From: DASRQK01 sp964436635
GTDB taxonomy: Bacteria > Bacteroidota > Bacteroidia > Sphingobacteriales > Sphingobacteriaceae
Length of the DNA stretch: 64,000 nt
NCBI GenBank assembly: GCA_964436635.1
Contig: CAYTDM010000003.1
Coordinates: 1-64,000 of the forward strand
Direction of reading: 5' to 3'
Position 1 is the stretch's first letter, and the number at the start of each line of letters is the position of its first letter. Of this stretch, positions 44,587 to 53,796 are shown piece by piece. The notes under the pieces were generated by a model. That model worked only from the letters and a program-made list of their open reading frames with translations, did no database searches and was not told the origin of the DNA. The position numbers were made by a program, and so were the translations under genes.

Positions 44587-45342
44587 TTATTGGATGTTTT
44601 TTGCTACCACATCTTGATTAATAGAAACGGCATTGGCTTCTCTTTCTTTCCCTCTTAGATGCGTAAGGGTGATCGGACCATTAATGTGGATATTAAACGG
44701 CACAAATTCATCCGAATCTATTTTTTTCGCTTTTGAAGTTAGGGTGAAGTCAATATAACCTGCATGATAAATCATTCCTTGATCACCCGGTTTATGTTCA
44801 GCGCCGAAACTTGGTAATTCAATTTTATTAATTTTGAATTTCAAGTCCTTCACAGTTTCACCAGATAAATTATGTCGAGTTTCTTTTGTCCCAAAATTAT
44901 AGGCAAGGTTTCCAATGTATGCTTTTTCAAATTGAGGTGCTCCTGAAGCATCCAATGGTACTTCAACGTGTAACTTAACCCCTTCAGTCACAGATTTCAT
45001 TTTGTAATCAGCGTCTTTATCTTCTTGAATATCATCGTAACCAGTGTTTTTAGCTGTTATTTGATATCTGTACACTTTAACTTTATTCCCGTTTGGATCT
45101 ACACTATCAAAAACTAATTGTTGTATAGAGTTGCTTTCACCAGGTCGTTCTGAACCTTCTGCCGCCCAAATTACGCGTACGAATTTAACATCTACTTTTT
45201 TGCCTTCGGCCTCAAACCAACCCACATTTACTTCGTTATTCATCGTGTTTTCAATATTATTTTCTTTCTTTCCATCATTTGCTAATAGGGAAGAACTTAC
45301 TGAAATTATGCCAATAATCAGAGCTAAAGTTATGTTTTTCAT
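44587..45342 (-). CDS. Secreted protein of unknown function
   Basis: The 251-aa product has a signal peptide (about 1-21, ending SLLAND) and no membrane anchor, lipobox or T9SS sorting domain. The mature part is hydrophilic and beta-rich, with many charged residues. Stretches that could define a family are VDVKFVRVIWAAEGSERPGE, VYRYQITAKNTGYDD and DFTLTSKAKK. I do not recognise a known domain. It is a single gene with a well-matched promoter and its own terminator, suggesting a monocistronic periplasmic or extracellular protein. Function cannot be inferred. Confidence 0.75.
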   Translation of the reverse strand: MKNITLALIIGIISVSSSLLANDGKKENNIENTMNNEVNVGWFEAEGKKVDVKFVRVIWAAEGSERPGESNSIQQLVFDSVDPNGNKVKVYRYQITAKNTGYDDIQEDKDADYKMKSVTEGVKLHVEVPLDASGAPQFEKAYIGNLAYNFGTKETRHNLSGETVKDLKFKINKIELPSFGAEHKPGDQGMIYHAGYIDFTLTSKAKKIDSDEFVPFNIHINGPITLTHLRGKEREANAVSINQDVVAKNIQ

Positions 45343-45388
45343 TTTATATATTTTTTGTTTTCAAATCTTGTTTGATTGTTTTGCTCTG

Positions 45389-45420
45389 CAAATTTATTAT
45401 TTATAATTAGTCTAAACAAA
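45389..45420 (-). promoter_or_regulatory. Bacteroidota-type promoter for the secreted unknown gene
   Basis: On the minus strand TTTG (45420-45417), a 20-base spacer and TAAATTTG (45396-45389) form a full match to the TTTG...TAnnTTTG consensus, about 47 bases before the ATG at 45342. It is the best promoter match I found in the window. Confidence 0.7.
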
Positions 45421-45467
45421 TATAATTGGCTATTATTTATATTTAATTTTTTGGTACTTTCGCAACT

Positions 45468-46337
45468 ATGCATTTTGTTCTCTATAGCGTACTTTGTAGT
45501 GTTACTGTTTCTGTACTTTTAAAAGTAGCCAGAAATATGCGTTTGGATACATTTCAAATGATTTGTTGGAATTATCCTGTGGCCGTCGGTTTAACTTGGT
45601 ATTTTTTTGATCCCGCCATCAAGGATGTGGTAATGACCACGCATCCATGGGAGATCTATTTGCCCCTCGCTTTTTTATTACCGACCGTCTTTATGGCACT
45701 AAGTGCCTCCTTGAAATCAGTGGGGATCGTTAAGACGGAAGTCGCACAACGATTATCATTAATTGTCCCCTTGATTGCAGCTTTTTATTTATTCGGAGAG
45801 CGATTTAATTGGTTTACCGGCTTAGGCTTAGGAATAGGTTTTCTGGCTATTTTATTGTGCATTGGTTGGCAAAAAAAGGGAGGAGCGTCTGGTAAAGGTT
45901 TTAAATTTCCTTGGCTGTATCCTGTAATGGTGTTTTTGGGATACGGGGTTTGTGATGTTTTATTTAAGAAAATAGCGCTGACCACTTCCATCCCTTATAC
46001 CACATCTATATTTGTTGTTTTTATTTTAGCGATGGTCGTTGCATTTTTATTCCTGTTTATAAAATTGGCATTTAAGTCGACTACCTTTGAATGGAAAGCC
46101 CTATTATGGGGATTGGGCTTGGGTATATTTAATTTTGCAAATATTCTTTTTTACATGAAAGCGCACCGATTAATTCCGGACAATCCCTCTATTGTTTTTG
46201 CCGGGATGAATATGGGTGTTATTACCTTGGGTGCGTTAGTTGGATTGTGGATATTTAAAGAGAAGTTAACATCCTGGAATTGGATTGGTATTATTTTCTC
46301 AATTTTGGCTGTTTGGATACTGGCTTTTAATTTATAG
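45468..46337 (+). CDS. EamA/DMT-family transporter
   Basis: An integral membrane protein (289 aa) with about ten helices arranged as two EamA repeats. The first contains VAQRLSLIVPLIAAFYLFGE and the second NPSIVFAGMNMGVITLGALVGLWIFKEKLTSWNW (quoted in part: GVITLGALVGLWIFKEK). The paired 'loop-glutamate-lysine' ends of helices 4 and 9 (FGERF and FKEKL) are typical. The substrate is unknown; family members move metabolites or drugs. It is a single gene, followed after 53 bases by a YigZ-like gene. Confidence 0.85.
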   Translation: MHFVLYSVLCSVTVSVLLKVARNMRLDTFQMICWNYPVAVGLTWYFFDPAIKDVVMTTHPWEIYLPLAFLLPTVFMALSASLKSVGIVKTEVAQRLSLIVPLIAAFYLFGERFNWFTGLGLGIGFLAILLCIGWQKKGGASGKGFKFPWLYPVMVFLGYGVCDVLFKKIALTTSIPYTTSIFVVFILAMVVAFLFLFIKLAFKSTTFEWKALLWGLGLGIFNFANILFYMKAHRLIPDNPSIVFAGMNMGVITLGALVGLWIFKEKLTSWNWIGIIFSILAVWILAFNL

Positions 46338-46390
46338 AGATCATTATTATTTAAAAAAAACTTTGAAATTTTTAGAGGAGAAGTGGTAAA

Positions 46391-47008
46391 GTGAGTTTGT
46401 TTGAGGATACATATTCTACGATTAAAGAACCATCTGAGGGGGAATTTAAGGATAAAGGCAGTAAGTTTATTGCGTATGCTTATCCATTGCGAAGCGAAGA
46501 GGAACATAAACAGATATTGGCTGAGGTTAAAACCTTGCATCCCAAAGCGCGCCATCATTGTTGGGCGTATCGTTTGACTCCAGATCGCACAGTGTTTCGC
46601 GTGAATGACGATGGTGAACCTGCTGGATCTGCTGGAAGACCTATATTAAATGTATTGCTTTCGCAGGACGTAACCAATATTTTTGTAGTAGTAGTACGGT
46701 ATTTTGGAGGAACGCTATTGGGGGTGCCAGGCCTTATAAATGCGTATAAAGCAGCTACGAAAGCAGCCTTGGAAGGAGCAGAAATTATTGAGAAAACGGT
46801 GAATGATGTGTATGAAGTTACCTTTGATTATTTAGTGATGAACGATGTCATGAAGGTGGTCAAAGAGGATGGATTACAAATTTTAAACCAACAATTTGAT
46901 AATGAATGCAAATTAATCTTTGAAGTTCGGCAGGCACAAGTTCCCATGGTGATTAGCAAAATGGAGAAAATTCAAACTTTAAGGATTAATTTCCTTCATA
47001 CAATTTAA
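46391..47008 (+). CDS. yigZ: YigZ/IMPACT-family protein
   Basis: The protein (205 aa) has the IMPACT N-terminal domain (GSKFIAYAYPLRSEEEHKQI, HPKARHHCWAYR, NDDGEPAGSAGRPIL, VVVRYFGGTLLGVPGLINAY) and the smaller C-terminal DUF1949 domain. Bacterial YigZ has no firmly established biochemical role; eukaryotic IMPACT regulates Gcn2. It begins with GTG; a GGAG about 10 bases upstream and the lack of a nearby ATG support this start. Confidence 0.92.
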   Translation: MSLFEDTYSTIKEPSEGEFKDKGSKFIAYAYPLRSEEEHKQILAEVKTLHPKARHHCWAYRLTPDRTVFRVNDDGEPAGSAGRPILNVLLSQDVTNIFVVVVRYFGGTLLGVPGLINAYKAATKAALEGAEIIEKTVNDVYEVTFDYLVMNDVMKVVKEDGLQILNQQFDNECKLIFEVRQAQVPMVISKMEKIQTLRINFLHTI

Positions 47009-47190
47009 TATATCCCTCCCCGCTTAATAGGCTCATGTTATTTAATGGAGATAAGTTGATTTCGATTTTTAGTGAGTTATTATGATTATTTGTTAAATTG
47101 AAATAATTAATTAACTTTAAATCGGACTATTCTTGGGTAAAAGATGGTCATATAAACCTGAATTAACAATCATTTAATCGTTCCTATACG

Positions 47191-49656
47191 ATGAGGATAT
47201 TTAAATTTTTCTTCCCCACACTATTATTAGTGGTGTTTATTTACGTTTTAGACCGGTCTTGGGGAACGGTTCCGCCAATTGGAAAATTATTTAGTCCATT
47301 TCATGGGTATTTAGTCCATGTAGAAGGTGCAGATACGGGTCGAAAAGGGGAGTTTGCCTTGCCCGGCCTAAATGGTCAGGTAACCGTGCATTATGATGAA
47401 CAGGGTGTTCCTCATATTTTTGCAGAGAATGATTACGACTTATATTACGCACAAGGATACGTTACTGCAAAGGATCGTTTGTGGCAAATGGATTTTCAAG
47501 TTCTTGCGGCAGCGGGCCGTCTAACAGAAGTAGTTGGAGAAGCAGCTCTTCCTTTAGATCAGTATAATCGTCGTATAGGCATGGCAAAAACTGCTCAAGC
47601 GGTGATCGATCGCATGGTAAAGGAAGATTCTTTGACACATGCTGTGCTGCAGGCTTATGCGGATGGGGTGAACGATTACATCGCATCACTCAGTCCTCGT
47701 CAATATCCTATCGAGTATAAATTATTGAATTATGCGCCTGAACAATGGTCTCCTTATCGTTCTATTTTAATGTTAATGAACATGCGCCACGATTTAAGTG
47801 CAGGAACAAACGATTACCGTTTGACAAATTTGCTGTTGAATTTGGGCGAACAAGAAATTGATAATCTGTTTCCATTTTATCCGGATAGAGAATCGCCGAT
47901 TATGCCGGATGATACAAAATGGGAATTTGAACCAAGCGAAATTCCTGCAGTTCCTGCTCAAAAATCTGCATTCGATGGGTTAAACAATCCGATGGCTACC
48001 CGCATTGATGCCCCATCTCCGACTCCACAAATTGGGAGTAATAACTGGGCTATTGGCGGAGTACGCTCGATCACAGGCCTTCCAATTCTTTCGAATGACC
48101 CACATTTGCGCTTGTCTTTACCATCGATTTGGTATCAAACACAATTATCCGCTCCAGGAGTGAACGTATATGGCGTGAGTTTGCCTGGAACACCCACTAT
48201 TATTATTGGGTTTAATAAGGACATTGCATGGGGGGTGACGAATGTAGGCTTGGATGTATTGGATTTTTATAAAATTCAATTTAAAGATGAAGAGCGTTCA
48301 CAGTATTGGTATGAAGGTGCTTGGAAAGATATAGAAAGGCGAGAGGAATTCTATCATATTAAAGGGGGAGGAAAAGTAATCGATACTCTTTTGTTTTCAC
48401 ACCATGGCCCGATCGTGTATCAAGAAGAAACGAAAGACCAATATAAAAAGGATATTCCGGTGGGTTATGCGATGAGATGGATCGGAAATGAGGAGCAAAC
48501 CACCGATTTATTGACTTTCTATTATTTAAATAGAAGCGAGAATTATGACGATTATCGGGAGGCTTTAAGCTATTTTACGGCACCAGCACAGAACTTTGTG
48601 TTTGCAAGCAACGAGAATGATATTGCGATTACCTCTAATGGGAAGCTACCTATTAAGTGGAAAGGTCAAGGTCGATACTTATTAGATGGTAGTGTAAAAG
48701 AGCATGAATGGGCGGGTTGGATTCCGTTTCAACATAATCCGACGGTGAAAAATCCGGATAGAGGTTTTGTGAGCTCCGCAAACCAATTTCCTACAAATCT
48801 AACTTATCCTTATTATTTAGACTGGAGTTTTGCGCACCCAAGCCGAGGGATTCGGATTAATGAGGTGTTGGAAAGTACTACAAATGCCGATAAGGAGACC
48901 TTAAGAGATTTATTAAATGATAATTTGAATATTGATGCGCGGTTAATTTTACCAGATTTATTACCGATTCTTGCTGCTTCGGATTCAGTCGCACAAATGC
49001 CCGAATTCAAAGCATTGTCTGCTTGGAATTGGATGAATGATCCGAATGAAGTTGGCGCATCGATTTATGAAGCTTGGGTAGATGAATTAAGAGTTGCGAT
49101 TTGGAAAGATGATTTAAAAGCTGAAGGGCCAGTCATGTATCCATCATTAGATCGAACATTTAGTTTGTTATTGAATGAACCCGACGCGAAGTGGTTTGAT
49201 GACCAATCGACTGATGAAATCTTGGAAACCAAAGATGATATTGTAAGGCAATCTTTCGTGAAAACGATTCAAAAATTAACCGAAAAACATGGGGAGTTTG
49301 AAGCGGATGCGTGGCAGTGGCACCGAGTTAAAAACACGACTATTTCGCATTTGGTTCCTAATTTCACCATGTTTAGCCGCACTTCTGTGCCTAATGGAGG
49401 AGGCCCAGGCATTGTAAATGCTACAACAGGAAGACACGGACCTTCATGGAGAATGGTGGTCGCTTTAGATAAAGAATGGCCCGATGCGGTGGGATTATTC
49501 CCAGGAGGACAATCTGGAAATCCTGGAAGTCCATATTACGATAATTTAATTGATTTATGGGCAAATGGTGAGTTACCTCGTTTGTTCTTTATGAAAAATG
49601 AGGAAGACACTTCAAATGCTATTCAAACAACTTTAAAATTAAAGCCTAAAAAATAA
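47191..49656 (+). CDS. Penicillin acylase family protein (Ntn hydrolase)
   Basis: An 821-aa precursor with an N-terminal hydrophobic export segment (about 5-20). It contains the alpha-chain region (VPHIFAENDYDLYYAQGYVTAKDRLWQMD, quoted in part: DLYYAQGYVTAKDRLWQMD). The autocatalytic site is GSNNWAIGG, where Ser283 becomes the nucleophilic N-terminus of the beta chain. Related enzymes cleave amide bonds in beta-lactams or acyl-homoserine lactones; the natural substrate here is unknown. Maturation should occur in the periplasm. A small membrane-protein gene follows 4 bases after the stop, probably cotranscribed. Confidence 0.9.
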   Translation: MRIFKFFFPTLLLVVFIYVLDRSWGTVPPIGKLFSPFHGYLVHVEGADTGRKGEFALPGLNGQVTVHYDEQGVPHIFAENDYDLYYAQGYVTAKDRLWQMDFQVLAAAGRLTEVVGEAALPLDQYNRRIGMAKTAQAVIDRMVKEDSLTHAVLQAYADGVNDYIASLSPRQYPIEYKLLNYAPEQWSPYRSILMLMNMRHDLSAGTNDYRLTNLLLNLGEQEIDNLFPFYPDRESPIMPDDTKWEFEPSEIPAVPAQKSAFDGLNNPMATRIDAPSPTPQIGSNNWAIGGVRSITGLPILSNDPHLRLSLPSIWYQTQLSAPGVNVYGVSLPGTPTIIIGFNKDIAWGVTNVGLDVLDFYKIQFKDEERSQYWYEGAWKDIERREEFYHIKGGGKVIDTLLFSHHGPIVYQEETKDQYKKDIPVGYAMRWIGNEEQTTDLLTFYYLNRSENYDDYREALSYFTAPAQNFVFASNENDIAITSNGKLPIKWKGQGRYLLDGSVKEHEWAGWIPFQHNPTVKNPDRGFVSSANQFPTNLTYPYYLDWSFAHPSRGIRINEVLESTTNADKETLRDLLNDNLNIDARLILPDLLPILAASDSVAQMPEFKALSAWNWMNDPNEVGASIYEAWVDELRVAIWKDDLKAEGPVMYPSLDRTFSLLLNEPDAKWFDDQSTDEILETKDDIVRQSFVKTIQKLTEKHGEFEADAWQWHRVKNTTISHLVPNFTMFSRTSVPNGGGPGIVNATTGRHGPSWRMVVALDKEWPDAVGLFPGGQSGNPGSPYYDNLIDLWANGELPRLFFMKNEEDTSNAIQTTLKLKPKK

Positions 49657-49660
49657 TCAT

Positions 49661-50026
49661 ATGCGTAGTTTTTCAATATCACTCCTATTCGTTGTAGTTG
49701 TGGGAATCCTGTTAGCATGGGCAGGTCCTTGGTGGACACCCTTAGTTGCTTGTTTTATTTTTAGCGCTTTACGTGGTGGAAATTACAAGAGTTCCTTTTT
49801 ATTGGGAGCGTTGGGGCAACTATTAGTTTGGTTGTTGCCAGCCATCTATTTAAATATGAAAGATGCGACGGGTTTATCAGCTAAAATTTCATCTTTATTT
49901 ACTGAAAGTGTTCCCGCCCTTTCTTTTATGACAGGAAGTACACTTTCATATTTTGTGTTGATCGTTTTGGCTTTGATTTTAGGCGGCTTAGCTGGTTTAA
50001 GCGGAACGGCCATGACTCATAAATAG
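49661..50026 (+). CDS. Small multi-pass membrane protein of unknown function
   Basis: The 121-aa product has about four hydrophobic segments (around 6-20, 26-36, 44-64 and 90-115). A short polar loop lies between them and no metal, nucleotide or lipobox motif is present. It follows the penicillin acylase gene by 4 bases, suggesting joint transcription. Its stop lies only 7 bases from the stop of the convergent rodA gene with no terminator between. Function is unknown. Confidence 0.7.
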   Translation: MRSFSISLLFVVVVGILLAWAGPWWTPLVACFIFSALRGGNYKSSFLLGALGQLLVWLLPAIYLNMKDATGLSAKISSLFTESVPALSFMTGSTLSYFVLIVLALILGGLAGLSGTAMTHK

Positions 50027-50033
50027 AGCGGTT

Positions 50034-51311
50034 TTAGACCACGCCTTTTCGGTTTGCATCAAATTTTAATAGAATAAATAGGAGCACTGAGAAACTCCAT
50101 AAGGACGACCCTCCATAGCTAATAAAAGGAAGAGGAATTCCAATGACCGGAACAATTCCAATGGTCATGCCTATGTTGATTGCAAAGTGGAAAAATAGGA
50201 TAGAAGCGACTCCATATGCATAAATACGAGCAAAAGCCGTCCTTTGTCGCTCAGCAATGGTTATTATTCGAAGTAAAAGGAATAAATAGAGTCCAATTAA
50301 TAAGACAGAGCCGATAAAGCCCCATTCTTCACCGATCGTGCAAAAGATAAAATCCGTGCTTTGCTCTGGAACAAAATTGTATTTTGTTTGGGTACCTTGT
50401 AAGTAACCTTTGCCCCAAAACTTCCCTGAACCAATGGCTATTTTCGATTGATTCAAATTATATCCTTCTCCTCTTGGATCATCTATTTTTCCTAAAATAA
50501 CTTCAATTCGGCTTCGCTGATGCGGTCTTAATAAGTTATTATAAGCAAATTCAACTAAAAAAATGTAAGCAGTGGCGATCAAAAACAAAGAAATCAAGGG
50601 TACGATTAGGCGTTGTCTTCGAGGATTAAAGTAAAAAATGGCGCCAATAAAAATCGCTAAGCCCAATACGATCCACCACTCATTAAATAAGAGACTGAGT
50701 ACAAATAAGAGTATCGCTAAACCGATGAGGATCATGAAATTACTGCTGATATAACCTTCTCGGTAAAAAATAAAAATCAACGAGCTAAAGGCTAGCGCAG
50801 AACCCATGTCGGGCTGAAATAAAACTAAGATTACAGGGACGATGACAATGCATGCTCCCGTAAGTAAGGTGCGTATATTGGGCGTTTTATTGCTTTGGCT
50901 ACTTAAATACCAAGCTAACAACAGACAGGTAGCCAACTTGGCAAACTCAGATGGCTGTAACCTAAAACTACCGAGTTGTATCCATGCCTGGTTTCCGCCT
51001 ACATTTTTCCCAATCACTAATACGACCACTAATAGGATCAGCGTAATGCCATATATAATGGGGGATAAGGTGGCAAAGAGCTTGGCATCCACGATCAGGA
51101 TGGTCAATCCAATTACTACTGCTGAAGAAATAAATAAGGCTTGTTTTCCATAATTTGTGCTCAAGTTAAACAATCCGGTATGTTCTGGATCATAAACTGC
51201 CGCATAAATATTGAACCATCCGATTAAACATAATAGGAGCCAAATCAATACAGTGACCCAGTCTACATTGCCTCCAAAAAAGGAATGTCTATGTTGATTA
51301 TTGATGGCCAT
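50034..51311 (-). CDS. rodA: Rod shape-determining protein RodA (SEDS glycosyltransferase)
   Basis: RodA (425 aa, about ten helices) polymerises lipid II together with PBP2 in the elongasome. Recognisable SEDS segments are LGSFRLQPSEFAKLATCLLL, VLFQPDMGSALAFSSL (with the catalytic-loop Asp), FVPEQSTDFIFCTIGEEWGF and GIPLPFISYGGSSLWS. The start is the ATG at 51311, overlapping the end of mrdA by 14 bases; an upstream in-frame TTG is less likely. It is the last gene of the mreBCD-mrdA-rodA block. Confidence 0.95.
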   Translation of the reverse strand: MAINNQHRHSFFGGNVDWVTVLIWLLLCLIGWFNIYAAVYDPEHTGLFNLSTNYGKQALFISSAVVIGLTILIVDAKLFATLSPIIYGITLILLVVVLVIGKNVGGNQAWIQLGSFRLQPSEFAKLATCLLLAWYLSSQSNKTPNIRTLLTGACIVIVPVILVLFQPDMGSALAFSSLIFIFYREGYISSNFMILIGLAILLFVLSLLFNEWWIVLGLAIFIGAIFYFNPRRQRLIVPLISLFLIATAYIFLVEFAYNNLLRPHQRSRIEVILGKIDDPRGEGYNLNQSKIAIGSGKFWGKGYLQGTQTKYNFVPEQSTDFIFCTIGEEWGFIGSVLLIGLYLFLLLRIITIAERQRTAFARIYAYGVASILFFHFAINIGMTIGIVPVIGIPLPFISYGGSSLWSFSVLLFILLKFDANRKGVV

Positions 51312-53235
51312 ATCTTGGAACAATTACACTATGGTGAACAAATAATTCTTCTTCTGCTTCGGCAGAATTTAAAGGTGATTGGATCGTATCTTGAACTTTT
51401 TCTGGTGCTCTTTTCGGTAAAAAGTCTAAATTTAAAATGCGGTCTTGCAAATATTTTGGTAAGGTGACGGTATCACGCAAATACTTTTCAACAATCATGC
51501 TCGCGATTGGGCCAGCTACGGATCCACCATAACCTGCATTTTCTACAAAGACTGCAATGGCAATTTTTGGATTTTCTCGTGGGGCAAAGGCAAAAAACAC
51601 CGCATGATTATCTCCATGTGGATTTTGTACAGTGCCTGTTTTACCCGCCATTTCAATACCATCAATTTTTACAGAATAAGCGGTTCCACCTGGTTGATTC
51701 ACTACACGACTCAAGCCTTCGATGACCGGCTCATAGAATCTACTTTCTACACCAGCATATATTTTTTCTGTATATTCAGGTTTAACGATTTTTTGGTCGC
51801 CAATAGCCTTAATTAAATGCGGTCGATAATAAAATCCCCTGTTCGCTACGATGGCCATGATGTTTGCCATTTGAATAGGGGTGATTTCAATCTCACCTTG
51901 GCCGATCGATACTGAAATATTAAAGCTCGATGTCCATTTGTTATTTCCGTAACGCTTTGTATAATATTCAGCAGAAGGGATGGAGCCACTTTTTTCACCT
52001 GGTAGGTCAATTCCTAAAGGTTGTCCCAGCCCAAAATTCATAGTCGCTTCCTGCCAAAGTGCGTATCCTTCATGCGAAGGCATGTTTCTTCTGTCGACCA
52101 TGCGAGCGAAAGCATGTCCGTAGTACGTGTTACAGGATCGTTGAATCGATTTTATCAAATCAGTCGGTCCGTCCACATGGGTGCATCGCATAAATCCTCT
52201 TCCACCACCATAACTGTATCCGCCTGGGCAATTGAATATCGTGTGTTCATCGATGACACCGGCCTGTTGAGCCGTTAACGCATTCACCACTTTAAAAATG
52301 GAACCTGGAGGGTATTGAGCCTGTATAGGACGGATAAACATGGGCATGTTTGGGTCTTGTGCCAATTTTGCATAATTTTCTCCTCGCTTTCTACCTACCA
52401 TCATATTCGGATCGTAGCTGGGACTGCTCACAAATGCTAAAATTTCTCCTGTTGATGGCTCTATGGCGACTACAGAGCCTCGTTTGTTCTTCATGAGTTG
52501 CTCCGCAAAGATTTGTAGTTGTTTGTCCAAAGAGGAAACTAATCGCTCACCCGCTACAGCTAAGGTGTCGAATCGACCATCAGCGTAGGCGCCTTGTGGC
52601 CGGTTAAAGGCATCCACCATTTGAATTTTCACCCCTCTTTGCCCTCTAAGCACGTCCTCATATGCTCGTTCAACGCCACTCGCACCTATATAATCTCCTG
52701 GTCTATAAAATTTTCCTGATCGATCAATATCTCCTTGGTTAACTTCCTGAATATATCCTAAAAATTGAGCAGCAATGCTGTCTGGGTAGGTTCTTACCGT
52801 ACGATTTTGAACATAAAAGCCTTTAAACTTATATAAGTGTTCTTGCAATTGAGCATAATTAATAGCGGAAATCTGTTTTTCGAAAATAGAAGCGCGAAAG
52901 CGAGAATGCTTTTTAGCCGTTTCCATGCGTTTATTAAAACCCTCTATATCGATGTCGATCAATTGGCAAAAAAGGGCAGTATCTATTTCTTTCACCTCAA
53001 TCGGAGTGACCAAGAGGTCATACACAGGCTCATTTTGAACTAATATTTCTCCGTTTCGATCTAAGATGACTCCTCTGGCGGGATAAATTACAGTTTTTCT
53101 TAATACATTGCTATCTGCTGAAGTGGCATAGGAATCATCGACGATTTGCAAATAAAATAGGCGGATGACGATAATTAAAGCTACCGCAATAAATATTCCT
53201 TGGATGGCATATCTTCTAGCAAAAAAGTTATTCAT
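51298..53235 (-). CDS. mrdA: Penicillin-binding protein 2 (elongasome transpeptidase)
   Basis: A class B PBP (645 aa) with one N-terminal membrane anchor (about 10-30) and a dimerisation domain (YPARGVILDRNGEILVQNEP). The transpeptidase domain has all three motifs: Ser312-x-x-Lys315 (SIFK), Ser367-Cys-Asn369 and Lys532-Thr-Gly534. It crosslinks the strands made by RodA during lateral growth. The gene lies between mreD and rodA on the same strand, the standard elongasome order, and overlaps rodA. Confidence 0.96.
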   Translation of the reverse strand: MNNFFARRYAIQGIFIAVALIIVIRLFYLQIVDDSYATSADSNVLRKTVIYPARGVILDRNGEILVQNEPVYDLLVTPIEVKEIDTALFCQLIDIDIEGFNKRMETAKKHSRFRASIFEKQISAINYAQLQEHLYKFKGFYVQNRTVRTYPDSIAAQFLGYIQEVNQGDIDRSGKFYRPGDYIGASGVERAYEDVLRGQRGVKIQMVDAFNRPQGAYADGRFDTLAVAGERLVSSLDKQLQIFAEQLMKNKRGSVVAIEPSTGEILAFVSSPSYDPNMMVGRKRGENYAKLAQDPNMPMFIRPIQAQYPPGSIFKVVNALTAQQAGVIDEHTIFNCPGGYSYGGGRGFMRCTHVDGPTDLIKSIQRSCNTYYGHAFARMVDRRNMPSHEGYALWQEATMNFGLGQPLGIDLPGEKSGSIPSAEYYTKRYGNNKWTSSFNISVSIGQGEIEITPIQMANIMAIVANRGFYYRPHLIKAIGDQKIVKPEYTEKIYAGVESRFYEPVIEGLSRVVNQPGGTAYSVKIDGIEMAGKTGTVQNPHGDNHAVFFAFAPRENPKIAIAVFVENAGYGGSVAGPIASMIVEKYLRDTVTLPKYLQDRILNLDFLPKRAPEKVQDTIQSPLNSAEAEEELFVHHSVIVPRYGHQ

Positions 53236-53280
53236 TACAACCGAAATTTTAGCATTTGATAAGAATTCAGGCGGTTCTTC

Positions 53281-53796
53281 TTATCGTTTTTTCTTTTTAT
53301 AAAGTAATAAACTCAAAATAAGAATTATCAGCACGGTAAAGATACAACTAAATACAGTACTGAAAAGGGTGTAATGAAATTGTCTAAATGTAAAAGTGGC
53401 TAAAACGTATAAAATAAAGTGATGGGTAAAACAAGATAAAAGCACATAGGGCAAAAACCATTTAAAAGAAACTTCCCCCAAAAGAGGAGTCGCATTTTTA
53501 TCGTGATTCTCTGCTTCTAAAGTGATGTTGAAGAATGAGATTCGAGTTAGTGCAAGCGTAACCGATGCGGCTGCATTTACTCCCAGGGTGTCGTAAAAAA
53601 TATCCACAGTTAACCCAGTAAAGAAGGCAATAGTAAATAATAAGGTATTGGATATGCCAAAAGGTAAAAGCAATAAAAAGAAAATGTATGGGTAGGGATT
53701 TATGAGGTTATAATATCCCATGTTTTTGAAGAGGAATACCTGCATGGCCATCATGACCACGAATCGAAACGAGTTATTTACTAATAATTTAATCAT
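53281..53796 (-). CDS. mreD: Rod shape-determining protein MreD
   Basis: A small membrane protein (171 aa from the ATG at 53796) with about five helices, the integral component of the elongasome. Typical segments are INPYPYIFFLLLLPFGI and FFTGLTVDIFYDTLGVNAAA. The chosen ATG overlaps the mreC stop by 8 bases. A longer reading frame upstream would add 17 residues inside mreC and is rejected. Confidence 0.92.
   Translation of the reverse strand: MIKLLVNNSFRFVVMMAMQVFLFKNMGYYNLINPYPYIFFLLLLPFGISNTLLFTIAFFTGLTVDIFYDTLGVNAAASVTLALTRISFFNITLEAENHDKNATPLLGEVSFKWFLPYVLLSCFTHHFILYVLATFTFRQFHYTLFSTVFSCIFTVLIILILSLLLYKKKKR

Noticed and set aside
47009..47190. Gap between yigZ and the penicillin acylase gene examined for a tRNA or small RNA
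   Set aside because: No cloverleaf, conserved TTC-loop or strong hairpin is visible; only AT-rich sequence.
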